Below the pieces are notes generated by a model. The model was given only the letters and a program-made list of their open reading frames with translations, had not been told where the DNA came from and ran no database searches. Shown one piece after another: positions 54,044 to 63,112 of a stretch of DNA of 64,000 nt. The DNA is from Streptomyces sp. R33. Its GTDB lineage: Bacteria; Actinomycetota; Actinomycetes; Streptomycetales; Streptomycetaceae. Numbering within the stretch: the first letter of the stretch is position 1; every line of letters starts with the position of its first letter. The DNA is taken from assembly GCF_041200175.1 (NCBI RefSeq), contig NZ_CP165727.1, positions 4,662,501 through 4,726,500 on the forward strand. Direction: 5' to 3'. Made by a program: the position numbers and the translations under genes.

Positions 54044-56317
54044 ATGTCCATTTCCAGTTCTGACCGTGCCGTCATGCCCGAGAACGACTCGAACGAGATC
54101 GTCGACGCCGTCGAGGCCCTTGTGGTCACCGAGGCGATCGAGGCCGCTGAGGCGGACGAGATCATCGAGGCCCTCGAGGCCGACGTGACGACCGACCAGT
54201 CCATCGACGCCGAGGCGGACGACGCCGACGCCGAGCCCACCATCACCTTCGGCGACCTCGGTCTGCCCGAGGGCGTCGTGCGCAAGCTCGCGCAGAACGG
54301 TGTCACCTCCCCCTTCCCGATCCAGGCCGCGACCATCCCGGACGCCCTGGCCGGCAAGGACATCCTCGGCCGCGGCCGCACCGGCTCCGGCAAGACCCTC
54401 TCCTTCGGTCTGCCCACCCTGGCCCGCCTGGCCGGTGGCCACACCGAGAAGAAGAAGCCCCGCGCGATCATCCTCACGCCGACGCGTGAGCTCGCGATGC
54501 AGGTCGCGGACGCCCTCCAGCCGTACGGCGACGTGCTCGGCCTGAAGATGAAGGTCGTCTGCGGCGGTACGTCGATGGGCAACCAGATCTACGCCCTCGA
54601 GCGCGGTGTCGACGTCCTCGTCGCCACCCCGGGCCGTCTGCGCGACATCATCAACCGTGGCGCCTGCTCCCTCGAGAACGTCGAGGTGGCCGTCCTCGAC
54701 GAGGCCGACCAGATGGCCGACCTGGGCTTCCTGCCCGAGGTCACCGAGCTGCTCGACCAGATCCCCGGCGGCGGCCAGCGCATGCTCTTCTCCGCCACCA
54801 TGGAGAACGAGATCGGCACCCTGGTCAAGCGCTACCTGTCCAACCCCGTCACGCACGAGGTCGACAGCGCGCAGGGCAACGTCACGACCATGACGCACCA
54901 CGTCCTCGTCGTGAAGCCGAAGGACAAGGCGCCGGTCACGGCCGCCATCGCCGCCCGCAAGGGCCGCACCATCATCTTCGTCCGCACCCAGCTGGGCGCC
55001 GACCGCATCGCCGAGCAGCTCGTCGAGGCCGGCGTGAAGGCCGACGCGCTGCACGGCGGCATGACGCAGGGCGCCCGTACCCGCGTCCTCGCGGACTTCA
55101 AGGACGGCTACGTCAACGCGCTCGTCGCGACCGACGTCGCCGCCCGAGGCATCCACGTCGACGGCATCGACCTGGTCCTGAACGTGGACCCGGCCGGCGA
55201 CCACAAGGACTACCTGCACCGCTCGGGCCGTACCGCCCGTGCCGGCAAGTCGGGTGTCGTGGTCTCCCTGGCCCTCCCGCACCAGCGCCGCCAGATCTTC
55301 CGCCTGATGGAGGACGCGGGCGTCGACGCCTCGCGCCACATCGTCCAGGGCGCCGGCGCGTTCGACCCGGAGGTCGCCGAGATCACCGGTGCGCGTTCGC
55401 TGACCGAGGTCCAGGCCGACTCCGCGAACAACGCCGCCAAGCAGGCCGAGCGCGAGGTCGCCGACCTCACCAAGCAGCTGGAGCGCCTGACGCGCCGTGC
55501 CGCCGAGCTGCGCGAGGAGGCCGACCGCCTGGTCGCCCGCTCCGCGCGTGAGCGCGGCGAGGACCCGGAGGCCGCTGTCGCCGAGGTGGCCGAGGCCGCC
55601 GAGGCCGAGGTCGCGGCCGCAGTGGCGGCCACGCCGGCCGCCGAGGAGCGCCCGGCCTTCCAGGCCCGCGACGACCGGGGCAACTACGAGCGCCGCGACA
55701 ACCGTCGCGACGACCGTGGTGGCGACCGCGGCGGTGACCGTGGCGGCTTCCGCCGCGACGACCGTCCGTCCGGTGGCTTCCGCTCGGGTGGCGACCGTCG
55801 TGACGACAACCGTGGTGGTGGCTTCCGCCGTGACGACCGTCCGTCGGGCGGCTTCAACCGTGACGACCGCGGTGGCGACCGTGGCGGCTTCCGCCGCGAC
55901 GACCGTCCGTCCGGTGGCTTCCGCTCGGGTGGCGACCGTCGTGACGACAACCGTGGTGGTGGCTTCCGCCGTGACGACCGTCCGTCGGGTGGTTTCAACC
56001 GTGACGACCGCGGTGGCGACCGTGGCGGCTTCCGCCGCGACGACCGTCCGTCCGGTGGCTTCCGCTCCGGCGGCAGCGACCGCCCGTCCGGCGGCTTCCG
56101 TCGCGACGACCGTCCGTCGGGTGGTTTCAACCGTGACGACCGCGGTGGCGACCGTGGCGGCTTCCGCCGCGACGACCGTCCCTCCGGTGGCTTCCGCTCC
56201 GGCGGCAGCGACCGCCCGTACGGCCGCCGTGACGACCACCGCCCCTCCGGCTCCGGCTCGACCGGCTCCTTCGGCGGCCGCCGCGACGACAAGCCCCGCT
56301 GGAAGCGCAACGGCTGA
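54044..56317 (+). CDS. DEAD-box RNA helicase with long disordered repeat tail
   Basis: 757 residues from ATG at 54044. An acidic N-terminal extension of about 60 residues is followed by the helicase core: FPIQAATIPDALAGKD, GRTGSGKT (near 112), PTRELAMQ, TPGRLRDI, DEADQMADLGF, SATM and HRSGRTARAGKS. A helical Ala/Glu segment follows. The last 220 residues are Arg/Gly/Asp-rich repeats built on RRDDRPSGGF, which can bind RNA and phase-separate in relatives. The upstream leader of about 140 bases contains a hairpin (GACCGC...GCGGTC, 53968-53984) and the promoter-like TATAGAT near 53893. A cold-shock role would be typical. Confidence 0.93.
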   Translation: MSISSSDRAVMPENDSNEIVDAVEALVVTEAIEAAEADEIIEALEADVTTDQSIDAEADDADAEPTITFGDLGLPEGVVRKLAQNGVTSPFPIQAATIPDALAGKDILGRGRTGSGKTLSFGLPTLARLAGGHTEKKKPRAIILTPTRELAMQVADALQPYGDVLGLKMKVVCGGTSMGNQIYALERGVDVLVATPGRLRDIINRGACSLENVEVAVLDEADQMADLGFLPEVTELLDQIPGGGQRMLFSATMENEIGTLVKRYLSNPVTHEVDSAQGNVTTMTHHVLVVKPKDKAPVTAAIAARKGRTIIFVRTQLGADRIAEQLVEAGVKADALHGGMTQGARTRVLADFKDGYVNALVATDVAARGIHVDGIDLVLNVDPAGDHKDYLHRSGRTARAGKSGVVVSLALPHQRRQIFRLMEDAGVDASRHIVQGAGAFDPEVAEITGARSLTEVQADSANNAAKQAEREVADLTKQLERLTRRAAELREEADRLVARSARERGEDPEAAVAEVAEAAEAEVAAAVAATPAAEERPAFQARDDRGNYERRDNRRDDRGGDRGGDRGGFRRDDRPSGGFRSGGDRRDDNRGGGFRRDDRPSGGFNRDDRGGDRGGFRRDDRPSGGFRSGGDRRDDNRGGGFRRDDRPSGGFNRDDRGGDRGGFRRDDRPSGGFRSGGSDRPSGGFRRDDRPSGGFNRDDRGGDRGGFRRDDRPSGGFRSGGSDRPYGRRDDHRPSGSGSTGSFGGRRDDKPRWKRNG
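55700..56220 (+). repeat. coding tandem repeats in the helicase tail
   Basis: Near-identical blocks encode GGDRGGFRRDDRPSGGF and RSGGDRRDDNRGGGFRRDD several times, with stretches of 100 bases or more nearly unchanged at the DNA level. Copies stay in frame. Confidence 0.85.
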
Positions 56318-56348
56318 CACCGGCCCCCGGCCCTGAGCTGACGGCCTG

Positions 56349-56383
56349 ACAGGGCCCCCACGACGCCGTCGTGGGGGCCCTGT
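56349..56383 (+). terminator. 16-bp stem-loop after the helicase
   Basis: Perfect arms ACAGGGCCCCCACGAC and GTCGTGGGGGCCCTGT around GCC, followed by TCTGCGTTTT. Confidence 0.88.
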
Positions 56384-56474
56384 TCTGCGTTTTGCGATCC
56401 GCGACGGGGCCGGTCAGCCGATACTCGATCGGCTGACCGTTGGTCTCCGGCTATGCTCTGGGGTGAGCACGTGA

Positions 56475-56547
56475 GGGCCATTAGCTCAATTGGCAGAGCA
56501 GCGGACTTTTAATCCGTTGGTTGTCGGTTCGAGTCCGACATGGCCTA
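56475..56547 (+). tRNA. tRNA-Lys (UUU anticodon)
   Basis: 73 nt, acceptor GGGCCAT/ATGGCCT, anticodon loop ACTTTTAAT, T-arm GTCGGTTCGAGTCCGAC. CCA is not encoded. Confidence 0.94.
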
Positions 56548-56555
56548 CGGCTTGT

Positions 56556-56591
56556 GAAGTGCCCCCGCCCGGGTTCGGGCGGGGGCACTTC
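56556..56591 (+). terminator. 16-bp terminator of tRNA-Lys
   Basis: Perfect arms GAAGTGCCCCCGCCCG and its complement around GGTT. The right arm sequence GGGGGCACTTCGG is repeated just downstream (from 56600). Confidence 0.88.
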
Positions 56592-56614
56592 GGGTTTGCG
56601 GGGGCACTTCGGTC

Positions 56615-56782
56615 TTACGACCAGCCCGGCTCGAGGGGGGCGGCCTGGGGGAGGGCCGGGGCGGGGGCGCTCGCCGCGGTTGCGGGGGTGAGTTCGCGGG
56701 CCTGGCCGGCGGTGCTCGTGCCGATCACGGCGATCAGGGCGGCGGCGGTGACGGTGATGAGGGTGGCGAGCTTGCGACGCAT
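56615..56782 (-). CDS. small secreted peptide
   Basis: 55 residues from ATG at 56782 with AGAGG about 10 nt upstream. Basic start RRKL, hydrophobic ATLITVTAAALIAVIGTST and an AGQA-type cleavage site give a signal peptide, leaving about 26 exported residues (RELTPATAASAPAPALPQAA and a short end). No Cys, so no lipoprotein or disulfide. It is divergent from the TrmB/LuxR-type regulator, an arrangement seen with signalling peptides, but function is unknown. Confidence 0.65.
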   Translation of the reverse strand: MRRKLATLITVTAAALIAVIGTSTAGQARELTPATAASAPAPALPQAAPLEPGWS

Positions 56783-57118
56783 GGTGGGGAAGCCTCTTAT
56801 CGAGCCGGTGGGACCAGGGGCGGTTGGCCGGATCTCTCGTTCCGGCGTGCCGCCATCGTGCCGAGCCGGACAGGGCCGTGTCGCGCGTTTGCGCTGGCAC
56901 AAAGCGCTCTGACATATCCGTGCCAGCCGGCCGGTTTTCCGGTCCGGGAGACTTCCGGACACCGGGCCGCCGTGTCCGCGTGATGGACGGTGTTTGTGCG
57001 GTCGCTGGCTGGTGAGGACAATCCAGGGTGCAAGATCGGCCCTCGGAGGGCCGCGTACCGCCAGCGCTGTCGGTCCAAGCTGTGATGCCGCTCCGAACCG
57101 CGAGCTGGGGGGCTCCTT
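56783..57118. other. 336-base divergent region with inverted repeat
   Basis: No gene is visible. CTGGCAC (56894-56900) and GTGCCAG (56920-56926) form a dyad 19 bases apart, overlapping a small GCGCT...AGCGC dyad. These may be operator sites for the divergent regulator. Confidence 0.5.
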
Positions 57119-58102
57119 TTGTTGGTTTCTCTTGGGCTGACAGAGCGTTCGGATGCGCTCTACCGCCTCATCCTCAGACGGCCGGATCTCGCCGTCGCCG
57201 ATGTCGCCGCGGAACTCTCGCGGTCCGAGGACGACGTACGCGCGGACCTGGAGGAGCTGACCCGCCTCTCCCTCCTCGCGCCGTCCTGGCGGACCGACGG
57301 GCGGCTGCGGGCGGTGAACCCGAAGGCCGCGCTCGATTCGCTGCTCGCGCACCAGCAGGCGGAGATCGCCCAGCGCCACCGCGCACTCGCCGAGAGCCAG
57401 GCCGCGGCCAGCGCGCTGCTGTCGCAGTACGCCGAACTGCACCCGGCCCAGCCCGCGCACGAGGCCGAGCGGTTCCTCGGCGTCGAAGCGGTGCGGGCCA
57501 AGCTGAGCGAGATGTCGGCCCGGACCCGCCGCGAGTCGATCAGCTTCCATCCCGGCGGGCCGGTGCCCGCCGAGCAGTTCAAGGCCAGCGAGCCGCTGAC
57601 CGAGGACCTCATCGCCCGCGGCGTGAAGATCCGGACCATCTATCAGGACGCCATCCGCAACGACGCCGGCAGCCTCGAGCACGCGCGCTGGCTGACCGAG
57701 CGGGGCGGCGAGGTGCGGACCGCACCCTCGCTGCCGATGCGGATGGTCATCACCGACCGCGAGTTCGCGCTGATGCCGATCGATCCGGCGGACAGCGCGC
57801 TGGGCGCGGTGCTGCTGCGGGAGCCGGGCGCGGTCGCCGCCTTCTGCGCGCTGTTCGACTCGGTGTGGGAGACGGCCACCCCGTTCGGCGAGCCGCCCCG
57901 GCGCAGCCTCGACGACCCCGGCTCGCAGCCGCGCGAGCTGCTGCGCCTGCTGGCCCAGGGCTACACCGACGAGGCCGCCGCGCGCCGGCTGGGCATCTCC
58001 CTGCGCAGCGAGCGGCGGCTCATCTCGGAACTGATGGAGAAGCTGGACGCGCAGAGCCGTTTCCAGCTCGGGCAGCGGGCCGTGGAGGAGGGCCTGCTGT
58101 AG
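57119..58102 (+). CDS. TrmB-like / LuxR-type transcriptional regulator
   Basis: 327 residues. The start is a TTG at 57119 with GGGGGG about 6 nt upstream; GTT/TTG alternatives are less well placed. The N-terminal winged helix (LYRLILRRPDLAVADVAAEL, VRADLEELTRLSLL) is TrmB-like. A helical linker and a ligand-type domain (ESISFHPGGPVPAEQFKASE, IRTIYQDAIRNDAGSLEHAR) follow. The C-terminal LuxR-type helix-turn-helix is LLRLLAQGYTDEAAARRLGI and SLRSERRLISELMEKL. Streptomyces has many such proteins; the effector is unknown. It lies at the edge of the hydrazine-type operon and might regulate it. Confidence 0.85.
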   Translation: MLVSLGLTERSDALYRLILRRPDLAVADVAAELSRSEDDVRADLEELTRLSLLAPSWRTDGRLRAVNPKAALDSLLAHQQAEIAQRHRALAESQAAASALLSQYAELHPAQPAHEAERFLGVEAVRAKLSEMSARTRRESISFHPGGPVPAEQFKASEPLTEDLIARGVKIRTIYQDAIRNDAGSLEHARWLTERGGEVRTAPSLPMRMVITDREFALMPIDPADSALGAVLLREPGAVAAFCALFDSVWETATPFGEPPRRSLDDPGSQPRELLRLLAQGYTDEAAARRLGISLRSERRLISELMEKLDAQSRFQLGQRAVEEGLL

Positions 58103-58110
58103 TCAGCCCT

Positions 58111-58166
58111 CCGCCTTCCGCCCTCCGCCCTCCGCTTTCCGCCTTCCGCCTTCCGCCTTCCGCCTT
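58111..58166. repeat. heptanucleotide satellite (CCGCCTT-type x8)
   Basis: Eight 7-base units (CCGCCTT, with variants CCGCCCT and CCGCTTT) fill almost the whole gap between the regulator and the rhodanese gene. The last T is part of the rhodanese stop codon. Confidence 0.9.
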
Positions 58167-58651
58167 CAGCAGCCGCAGGCCGCGCCCGCCGAGACGGGGG
58201 CCGTCAGCGGGTCCGGCGGCGACTGGCGGATGCCGGCGGAGTCCTCGACCGGGAAGCCCTCCCGGGACCAGTACTCGAAGCCGCCCAGCATCTCCTTGAC
58301 CCGGTACCCGGCGCTCGCGAAGGCGTACGCCGCCCGGGTCGCGCCGTTGCAGCCGGGGCCCCAGCAGTACGTGACCACCACGCTGCCCGGCGGCACCAGC
58401 CCGGCGGCGCGGGCCGGGATCTCGTCGGTGGGCAGGTGCACGGCGCCGGGGATGTGGCCCTGCGCCCAGGCCTCGGCGCTGCGGCTGTCGACGAGGACGA
58501 AGCCGCCGGCGGCGGATTCGACGTCCGCGTGCACGTCGGCGACGTCGGCCTCGAAGGTGAAGCGGCGGTGGAAGTGGGCCGCGGCGGTCGCCGGGTCAGC
58601 CGGCGGGACGCGCAGCACCTTCGAGGACGCGGGAGCGGTCTGAGTGGTCAT
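58166..58651 (-). CDS. rhodanese-domain protein
   Basis: 161 residues from ATG at 58651 with AGGAG about 10 nt upstream. One rhodanese domain: VLVDSRSAEAWAQGHIPGAV and the active-site loop VVTYCWGPGCNGATRAAYAF with the catalytic Cys. The chain ends in GAACGC, with two more cysteines. Rhodaneses move sulfane sulfur; the substrate here is unknown. It is the last gene of the minus-strand operon; its start lies inside the end of the permease gene (56-base overlap). Confidence 0.9.
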   Translation of the reverse strand: MTTQTAPASSKVLRVPPADPATAAAHFHRRFTFEADVADVHADVESAAGGFVLVDSRSAEAWAQGHIPGAVHLPTDEIPARAAGLVPPGSVVVTYCWGPGCNGATRAAYAFASAGYRVKEMLGGFEYWSREGFPVEDSAGIRQSPPDPLTAPVSAGAACGC

Positions 58652-59642
58652 GATCGGTGGGCTCCTGAGGACGAGGACGGGGGCGGCGTACGGCCGCCAC
58701 GGCGATGAGGGCGTAGAGGGCCGCGGTGGCTGCACCGGGGCCGATGAGCAGGTGGGGCAGGTCCCAGTGGGCGGCCCCGCCGAGGACGAGGACCCCGAGG
58801 GCGATCAGGGCCGCGGCCGCCACGCCGCCGCGCCGGGTCCGGCCGGTGAGCTCGGTCCAACGGGTGGCGGTGGCCTGGAGGTTGGTACGGCAGTACGTCC
58901 AGCAGAGCGCGGCGGAGCCGAACCCGAGTGCCGCCCCGACGGCCGCCGCGTCCGGGGGCGGCGCCGCAGCGGCCCGCGGCGGACCCAGGAGTACGGCGTA
59001 CAGCGCGGACGCCAGTGCGATGCCGAGCAGGGTTCCGCCCAGGGCCCGCCGCCGCGCCGCGGCGGGGACCGCCCCTTCGAGGCCGACCCAGCCGAACAGC
59101 AGGGGCACGGCCACCAGGAGCGCGGCCCAGCCCGCCCGGTCCCCGCCCCCCGGCCCTGCTCCCGGCAGCGGCCCGCCGAGCGCCCGCCAGGCGACGGCCA
59201 GTGCGAGCACCGCGGCCAGCCGCAGCCGCCGCCCCGCCGGGGACAGCCCCCGCGGGGCGAACCACGCGTACGCGGCCGCGCTGCACAACACCCCGGCGGC
59301 GACCGCGTACGCCCGCCACCCGGAGTCGCCGAGCGCGAACTCGGCGGCGCCCAGCGCCACTCCCGCCTGGCCGGTGGCGAAGCCGCCGAAGTAGAGCGCG
59401 GTGGCCGCCCGGGCCGGTCGCGGACCGAGCCGGTCGCGTACGAAGGCCACGGGCCCGGAGTCCGCCGTACCGCCGGCGGCGGCGACCAGCAGGCACCAGC
59501 CGGCCAGCACCCCCGCCACCGCGGCCCCGGTCCAGGGGCCGGGCTGCGGCGCGAGGGCCGCCGGGAGCAGCAGGGCCCCGGCCCCGAGGACCGCACCCAG
59601 GACCTGCGCCGCGCCACCGGACCAGGAGTGCGGCGGTGTCAC
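58596..59642 (-). CDS. amino-acid-permease-like membrane protein (APC type)
   Basis: 348 residues from GTG at 59642, overlapping the stop of the MetRS-like gene (GTGA). About ten membrane segments; the N-terminal [20 protein letters not shown], with its GxGxxxP-like first helix, recalls APC-superfamily amino-acid transporters. In this operon it probably exports the product or imports a precursor. Its C-terminus overlaps the rhodanese start. Confidence 0.8.
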   Translation of the reverse strand: MTPPHSWSGGAAQVLGAVLGAGALLLPAALAPQPGPWTGAAVAGVLAGWCLLVAAAGGTADSGPVAFVRDRLGPRPARAATALYFGGFATGQAGVALGAAEFALGDSGWRAYAVAAGVLCSAAAYAWFAPRGLSPAGRRLRLAAVLALAVAWRALGGPLPGAGPGGGDRAGWAALLVAVPLLFGWVGLEGAVPAAARRRALGGTLLGIALASALYAVLLGPPRAAAAPPPDAAAVGAALGFGSAALCWTYCRTNLQATATRWTELTGRTRRGGVAAAALIALGVLVLGGAAHWDLPHLLIGPGAATAALYALIAVAAVRRPRPRPQEPTDHDHSDRSRVLEGAARPAG

Positions 59643-61282
59643 GACAACTCGTGGAAGAACAGCGGGGTGGCGGTCGGCAGCGTCGTGCCCTCCGCCAGGA
59701 GCCGTCCCTCCACGGCGGCCCAGACGGGCATCCGCGTGCCGAGGTCCACCGGCAGGCCCAGGTGCCCGGCGAGGAAGGCGGACCAGCCCGGCATCAGCGG
59801 CGCCGCGGTGACCGCGACCGCGGCCAGCAGCTCCACGTGCGCGGCGAGCCGGCCCGCGTACTCCTCGCGGGGCCCGGAGACCCGCAGCAGGGCGAGCTCC
59901 CGCAGGTCGGCGTCGGCCCGCTCGATCACGGTGGCCAGGGCATCGGCGGCGCGCTGCGGGGAGAAGGCCTCGGCGCCGAGGGCGGCGGCGATCTGCCCGG
60001 GCAGGGCCGCCCGTTCGGCGGCCAGCGGGCCGTCCGCGGGCCCGGGGGCCGGCACGACGGAGTCGAAGTCCTGGGCGAGCAGGTCCAGTACGGTGTCGGT
60101 CCACCGCTCCAGGCCGCCGGCGAGGACGGTGCTGAGGGTGTCGGCGAACTCCTTCATGGAGAAGTTGTTCTGCGCCCGCTCCGGGCCGGTCAGGCACAGG
60201 TGGAAGCGCAGGGCGTCCGCGTTGACCCGGCGCAGGAACTCGCCGCCCCAGATGGCGTGGCCGCGGCTGGTGGAGAACTTGTCGCCCTCCAGCCGGTAGA
60301 ACTCGTTGATGACGACCTGTGCGGGCAGGGTCAGCTCACCCTGGGCGAGCAGCAGCGCCGGCCACAGCACGGCGTGCGAGAACGAGCAGTCGAAGCCGAT
60401 GAAGTTGACGATCCGGGTCTCCGGGTCGGTCCACAGCCGCTCCCACTCGGAGCGGTCGCCGTTCGCCTCGGCGACCCGCGCGGTCCCCGCCGCGTAGCCC
60501 CAGATGCCGCTGAACCAGGTGTCGAGGATGTGGCCCTCCCATCCGGGCAGCGGGACCGGGATGCCGTAGTCCGCCTCGCGGCTGATCGCGGTGTCGGGCA
60601 GGGCCCGCTCGAACAGGCCGTCCAGGTACGAGATCAGCCGGGGCCGCCACTCGGCCTTGGCCTGCGCGTCGGCGTAGTACGCCCGGAGGCGCTCGCGCCA
60701 GCGCTCCAGCGGGAAGACGATGCGGCGCATGGTCTTCGTCTCGGGGGCGTTCCAGCAGGCGGTGCAGCGGGGGGCGGCGAGCCCGGCCGGGTCCTGCGGC
60801 AGGCCGCAGGCCTCGCAGTACACGCCGTCGGAGGGCTCGGCGCAGAACTGGCACTCGCCGCGCACCTCCGCCTCGTACAGGTAGCGCTCGCACGGCGCGC
60901 AGTGGAAGACCGGCAGCTCCTGCACCTCGAGGGCGCCGGACTCCCACAGTTCGAGGAAGAAGCGCTGGACGAACTCGGTGTGGGTGGAGTCGGTGAGCGG
61001 GCGGGTGAACCAGTCGTGGTGCATGGCGCCCAGCGAGAGGGTCTCCTCCATGCGGTCGCCGAAGAGCTTCGCGGTGGGGTACGCGGTGGAGCCGATCTCG
61101 GCGGCCCGGCGCGGTACGTAGCAGGAGTGCTCGTCGGAGTAGCCCACGTAGCGCACGTCGTGGCCGCGCTGGCGCAGGTGGCGGGTCAGGACGTCGGCGC
61201 CGAGGAAGGGACCGGAGAGGTGGCCGAGGTGGAGGTCGCCGTTCGGGTTCGGCGGGGCGCTGGTGACGACGTAGGAGGTCAT
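59639..61282 (-). CDS. methionyl-tRNA-synthetase-like ligase (hydrazine synthetase MetRS-type subunit)
   Basis: 547 residues from ATG at 61282, overlapping the cysE stop (ATGA). A complete class I MetRS-like fold: [20 protein letters not shown] with HLGH at residues 18-21, KFSTS (KMSKS motif) near 335-339, and eight cysteines (128, 131, 144, 147, 156, 159, 173, 176) forming two zinc knuckles. It is not in a translation context. In hydrazine biosynthesis (Spb40, PyrN, ForJ) a MetRS-like domain activates glycine and joins it to N6-hydroxylysine, aided by a cupin domain that rearranges the ester to an N-N bond. Here the cupin is a separate gene two genes upstream. Confidence 0.88.
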   Translation of the reverse strand: MTSYVVTSAPPNPNGDLHLGHLSGPFLGADVLTRHLRQRGHDVRYVGYSDEHSCYVPRRAAEIGSTAYPTAKLFGDRMEETLSLGAMHHDWFTRPLTDSTHTEFVQRFFLELWESGALEVQELPVFHCAPCERYLYEAEVRGECQFCAEPSDGVYCEACGLPQDPAGLAAPRCTACWNAPETKTMRRIVFPLERWRERLRAYYADAQAKAEWRPRLISYLDGLFERALPDTAISREADYGIPVPLPGWEGHILDTWFSGIWGYAAGTARVAEANGDRSEWERLWTDPETRIVNFIGFDCSFSHAVLWPALLLAQGELTLPAQVVINEFYRLEGDKFSTSRGHAIWGGEFLRRVNADALRFHLCLTGPERAQNNFSMKEFADTLSTVLAGGLERWTDTVLDLLAQDFDSVVPAPGPADGPLAAERAALPGQIAAALGAEAFSPQRAADALATVIERADADLRELALLRVSGPREEYAGRLAAHVELLAAVAVTAAPLMPGWSAFLAGHLGLPVDLGTRMPVWAAVEGRLLAEGTTLPTATPLFFHELS

Positions 61283-61917
61283 GATGCGTGGGTTCCTTCG
61301 GGGACGATCAGGGCGGAGGAGTCGAGGGGGGCCGCGGTGTCGAGCGGCGGCAGGGCGGCGGAGGCGGCCGCGACGACCCGGCTGCGCGGCGGCAGGTCGT
61401 CGAGGACGACCGAGTGCGCGCCGATGCGGGAATCGGCGCCGATGGTGACCGGGCCGAGGACGCTGGCCCCGGTGCCGATGACGACGCGGTCGCCGACGAC
61501 GGGGTGGCGGCGGGATCCGGAGGGGCGGCGCAGGTCCTTCCACCAGCCCACCGAGCCGAGCGTGACCTGGTGGTAGAGCATCACGTCGTCGCCGATCCGG
61601 ACGGTCTCGCCGATGACGACGGCCGTGCCGTGGTCGACGAAGAAGCGGCGGCCGATCCGCGCCCCGGGGTGGATCTCGATTCCGGAGACGGCGCGGGCCA
61701 GCAGGGACAGGGCGCGGGCGGCCACGCGGTGGCCGCGGCCCCACAGCCAGTGCGCGACGCGGTAGGTCCACAGGGCGTGGATGTGCGGGTAGAGCAGCAC
61801 CTCGGCGCGGGACGTGGCGGCCGGGTCCTTGGCGAGGACGGTCTGCACGTCCTCGCGCAGCACCTCCCTCAGCGGGCGCCGCACCTCCTCTTCCAGGCCG
61901 GTCTCACATGTGGTCAT
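61279..61917 (-). CDS. serine O-acetyltransferase (CysE-type)
   Basis: 212 residues from ATG at 61917. N-terminal helical domain ([40 protein letters not shown]) and left-handed beta-helix ([40 protein letters not shown]) are those of CysE. It makes O-acetylserine from serine and acetyl-CoA. In this operon a dedicated copy suggests a pathway that needs O-acetylserine (for beta-substitution on the alanine skeleton) or a relaxed acyl transfer. Start overlaps the end of the FAD gene by 14 bases. Confidence 0.9.
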   Translation of the reverse strand: MTTCETGLEEEVRRPLREVLREDVQTVLAKDPAATSRAEVLLYPHIHALWTYRVAHWLWGRGHRVAARALSLLARAVSGIEIHPGARIGRRFFVDHGTAVVIGETVRIGDDVMLYHQVTLGSVGWWKDLRRPSGSRRHPVVGDRVVIGTGASVLGPVTIGADSRIGAHSVVLDDLPPRSRVVAAASAALPPLDTAAPLDSSALIVPEGTHAS

Positions 61918-63112
61918 AGGGGGCCTCCGGACGGATCGGGCGGCCCGCGAGGAAGCGCTGCGGCCGGTACGGCTCCAGCAGCTCCTGCACGGCCTTGCCG
62001 GGGACGGCCCCGCCTTCGACGATCTCCTTGGCGGCGAGTTCGGCGACGGCGGGCGCCAGCTTGAAGCCGCCGCCGCTGAAGCCGAGGGCCAGGTACAGGC
62101 CGTCGGGGCCGGCCGCGCCCACGACCGGGCGCTTGTCGGGGGTGTAGCCGTCGAGGCCGGAGCGGGTGCCGGCGAGCGGGGCGGTGGCGGCGGCCGGGAC
62201 CCGGTTCGCGATGGCGGCGATCGCGGCCTCCAGCTCTGCCTCGGTCAGCGGCTCCACGTCGCGGCCCAGTTCGGTGTCGGGCTTGCTGGGGACGCCGAAG
62301 TAGAAGCGGTCGAGGCCGTCGGGCCGGAAGTAGCTGCCGGTGGTGTCGTCGATGCAGGTCGGTACGGAGGAGGCCGACCCGCGCCGGCCGGCACCCGGCA
62401 GCTCGGCCTGGGCCAGCCCGATCCGGCGCGCGGTGACGGGGATGTGGATGCCGAGGTGCTCGGCGGGGGCGGAGCCCCAGGCGCCGCCGGCGAGGACGAC
62501 GAGCGGGGCGTCGATGCGGCCGATGGAGGTGAGCACGCCGGTGACGGTGCCCGCGGTCTCCAGCACCTTCCTGGCCCGGATGCCCTCGGACGGGGAGACC
62601 CCGAGCCGGTAGGCGGCGGTGAGCAGCGCCGCGGAGGCGGCCATCGGGTCGGCGTAGCCGCCTTCGGGCTCGTACGCGGCGAGGGCGACGTCGTCGGTCC
62701 GCAGACCGGGGTAGATCTCCTTCAGCTCGGCGGCGTCGATGACCTCGACGCGGCGGTATCCGGCGGCGTCCGCGGAGGCGGCGGCGTTGTAGCGCAGGTC
62801 GTCGGCGTGGTTCTCGCCGACGATCATGACGAATCCGGTGCGGCGGTAGCCGCAGTCGCCGCCGATGACGTCCGACCACTGCTCGAAGACGGGCAGGCTG
62901 CGGGCGGCGAGCCGGGTGTCGGCGACGGCGGTGTGGTGCAGCCGCAGCAGTCCGCCGGAGCGGGAGGTGGCGCCCTGGGCGTTGACCCGGCCCTGGTCGC
63001 ACAGGACGATCCGGCCGATGCCGGCGAGGGCGAGCTGGTGCGCGATGGCCGCGCCGATCACCCCGCCGCCGACGACGATCGCGTCGGCGTGCGCGTGGAC
63101 GATGGGACTCAT
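61904..63112 (-). CDS. DAO-family FAD-dependent oxidoreductase
   Basis: 402 residues from ATG at 63112, overlapping the cupin stop (ATGA). N-terminal FAD site [20 protein letters not shown], and the D-amino-acid/glycine-oxidase-type C-terminus [20 protein letters not shown] with [20 protein letters not shown]. In the s56-p1 pathway a related oxidase (Spb39) cleaves N6-(carboxymethylamino)lysine to release hydrazinoacetic acid; the position in this operon suggests the same job. Confidence 0.9.
   Translation of the reverse strand: MSPIVHAHADAIVVGGGVIGAAIAHQLALAGIGRIVLCDQGRVNAQGATSRSGGLLRLHHTAVADTRLAARSLPVFEQWSDVIGGDCGYRRTGFVMIVGENHADDLRYNAAASADAAGYRRVEVIDAAELKEIYPGLRTDDVALAAYEPEGGYADPMAASAALLTAAYRLGVSPSEGIRARKVLETAGTVTGVLTSIGRIDAPLVVLAGGAWGSAPAEHLGIHIPVTARRIGLAQAELPGAGRRGSASSVPTCIDDTTGSYFRPDGLDRFYFGVPSKPDTELGRDVEPLTEAELEAAIAAIANRVPAAATAPLAGTRSGLDGYTPDKRPVVGAAGPDGLYLALGFSGGGFKLAPAVAELAAKEIVEGGAVPGKAVQELLEPYRPQRFLAGRPIRPEAPYDHM

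Noticed and set aside
58111-58166. CRISPR or phage attachment site
   Set aside because: Seven-base units with no spacers and no integrase nearby; a simple satellite.
59639-61282. Housekeeping methionyl-tRNA synthetase
   Set aside because: Gene context is a natural-product operon with an N-hydroxylase and cupin, and the chain ends shortly after the helical domain; a housekeeping role cannot be fully excluded without a phylogeny.
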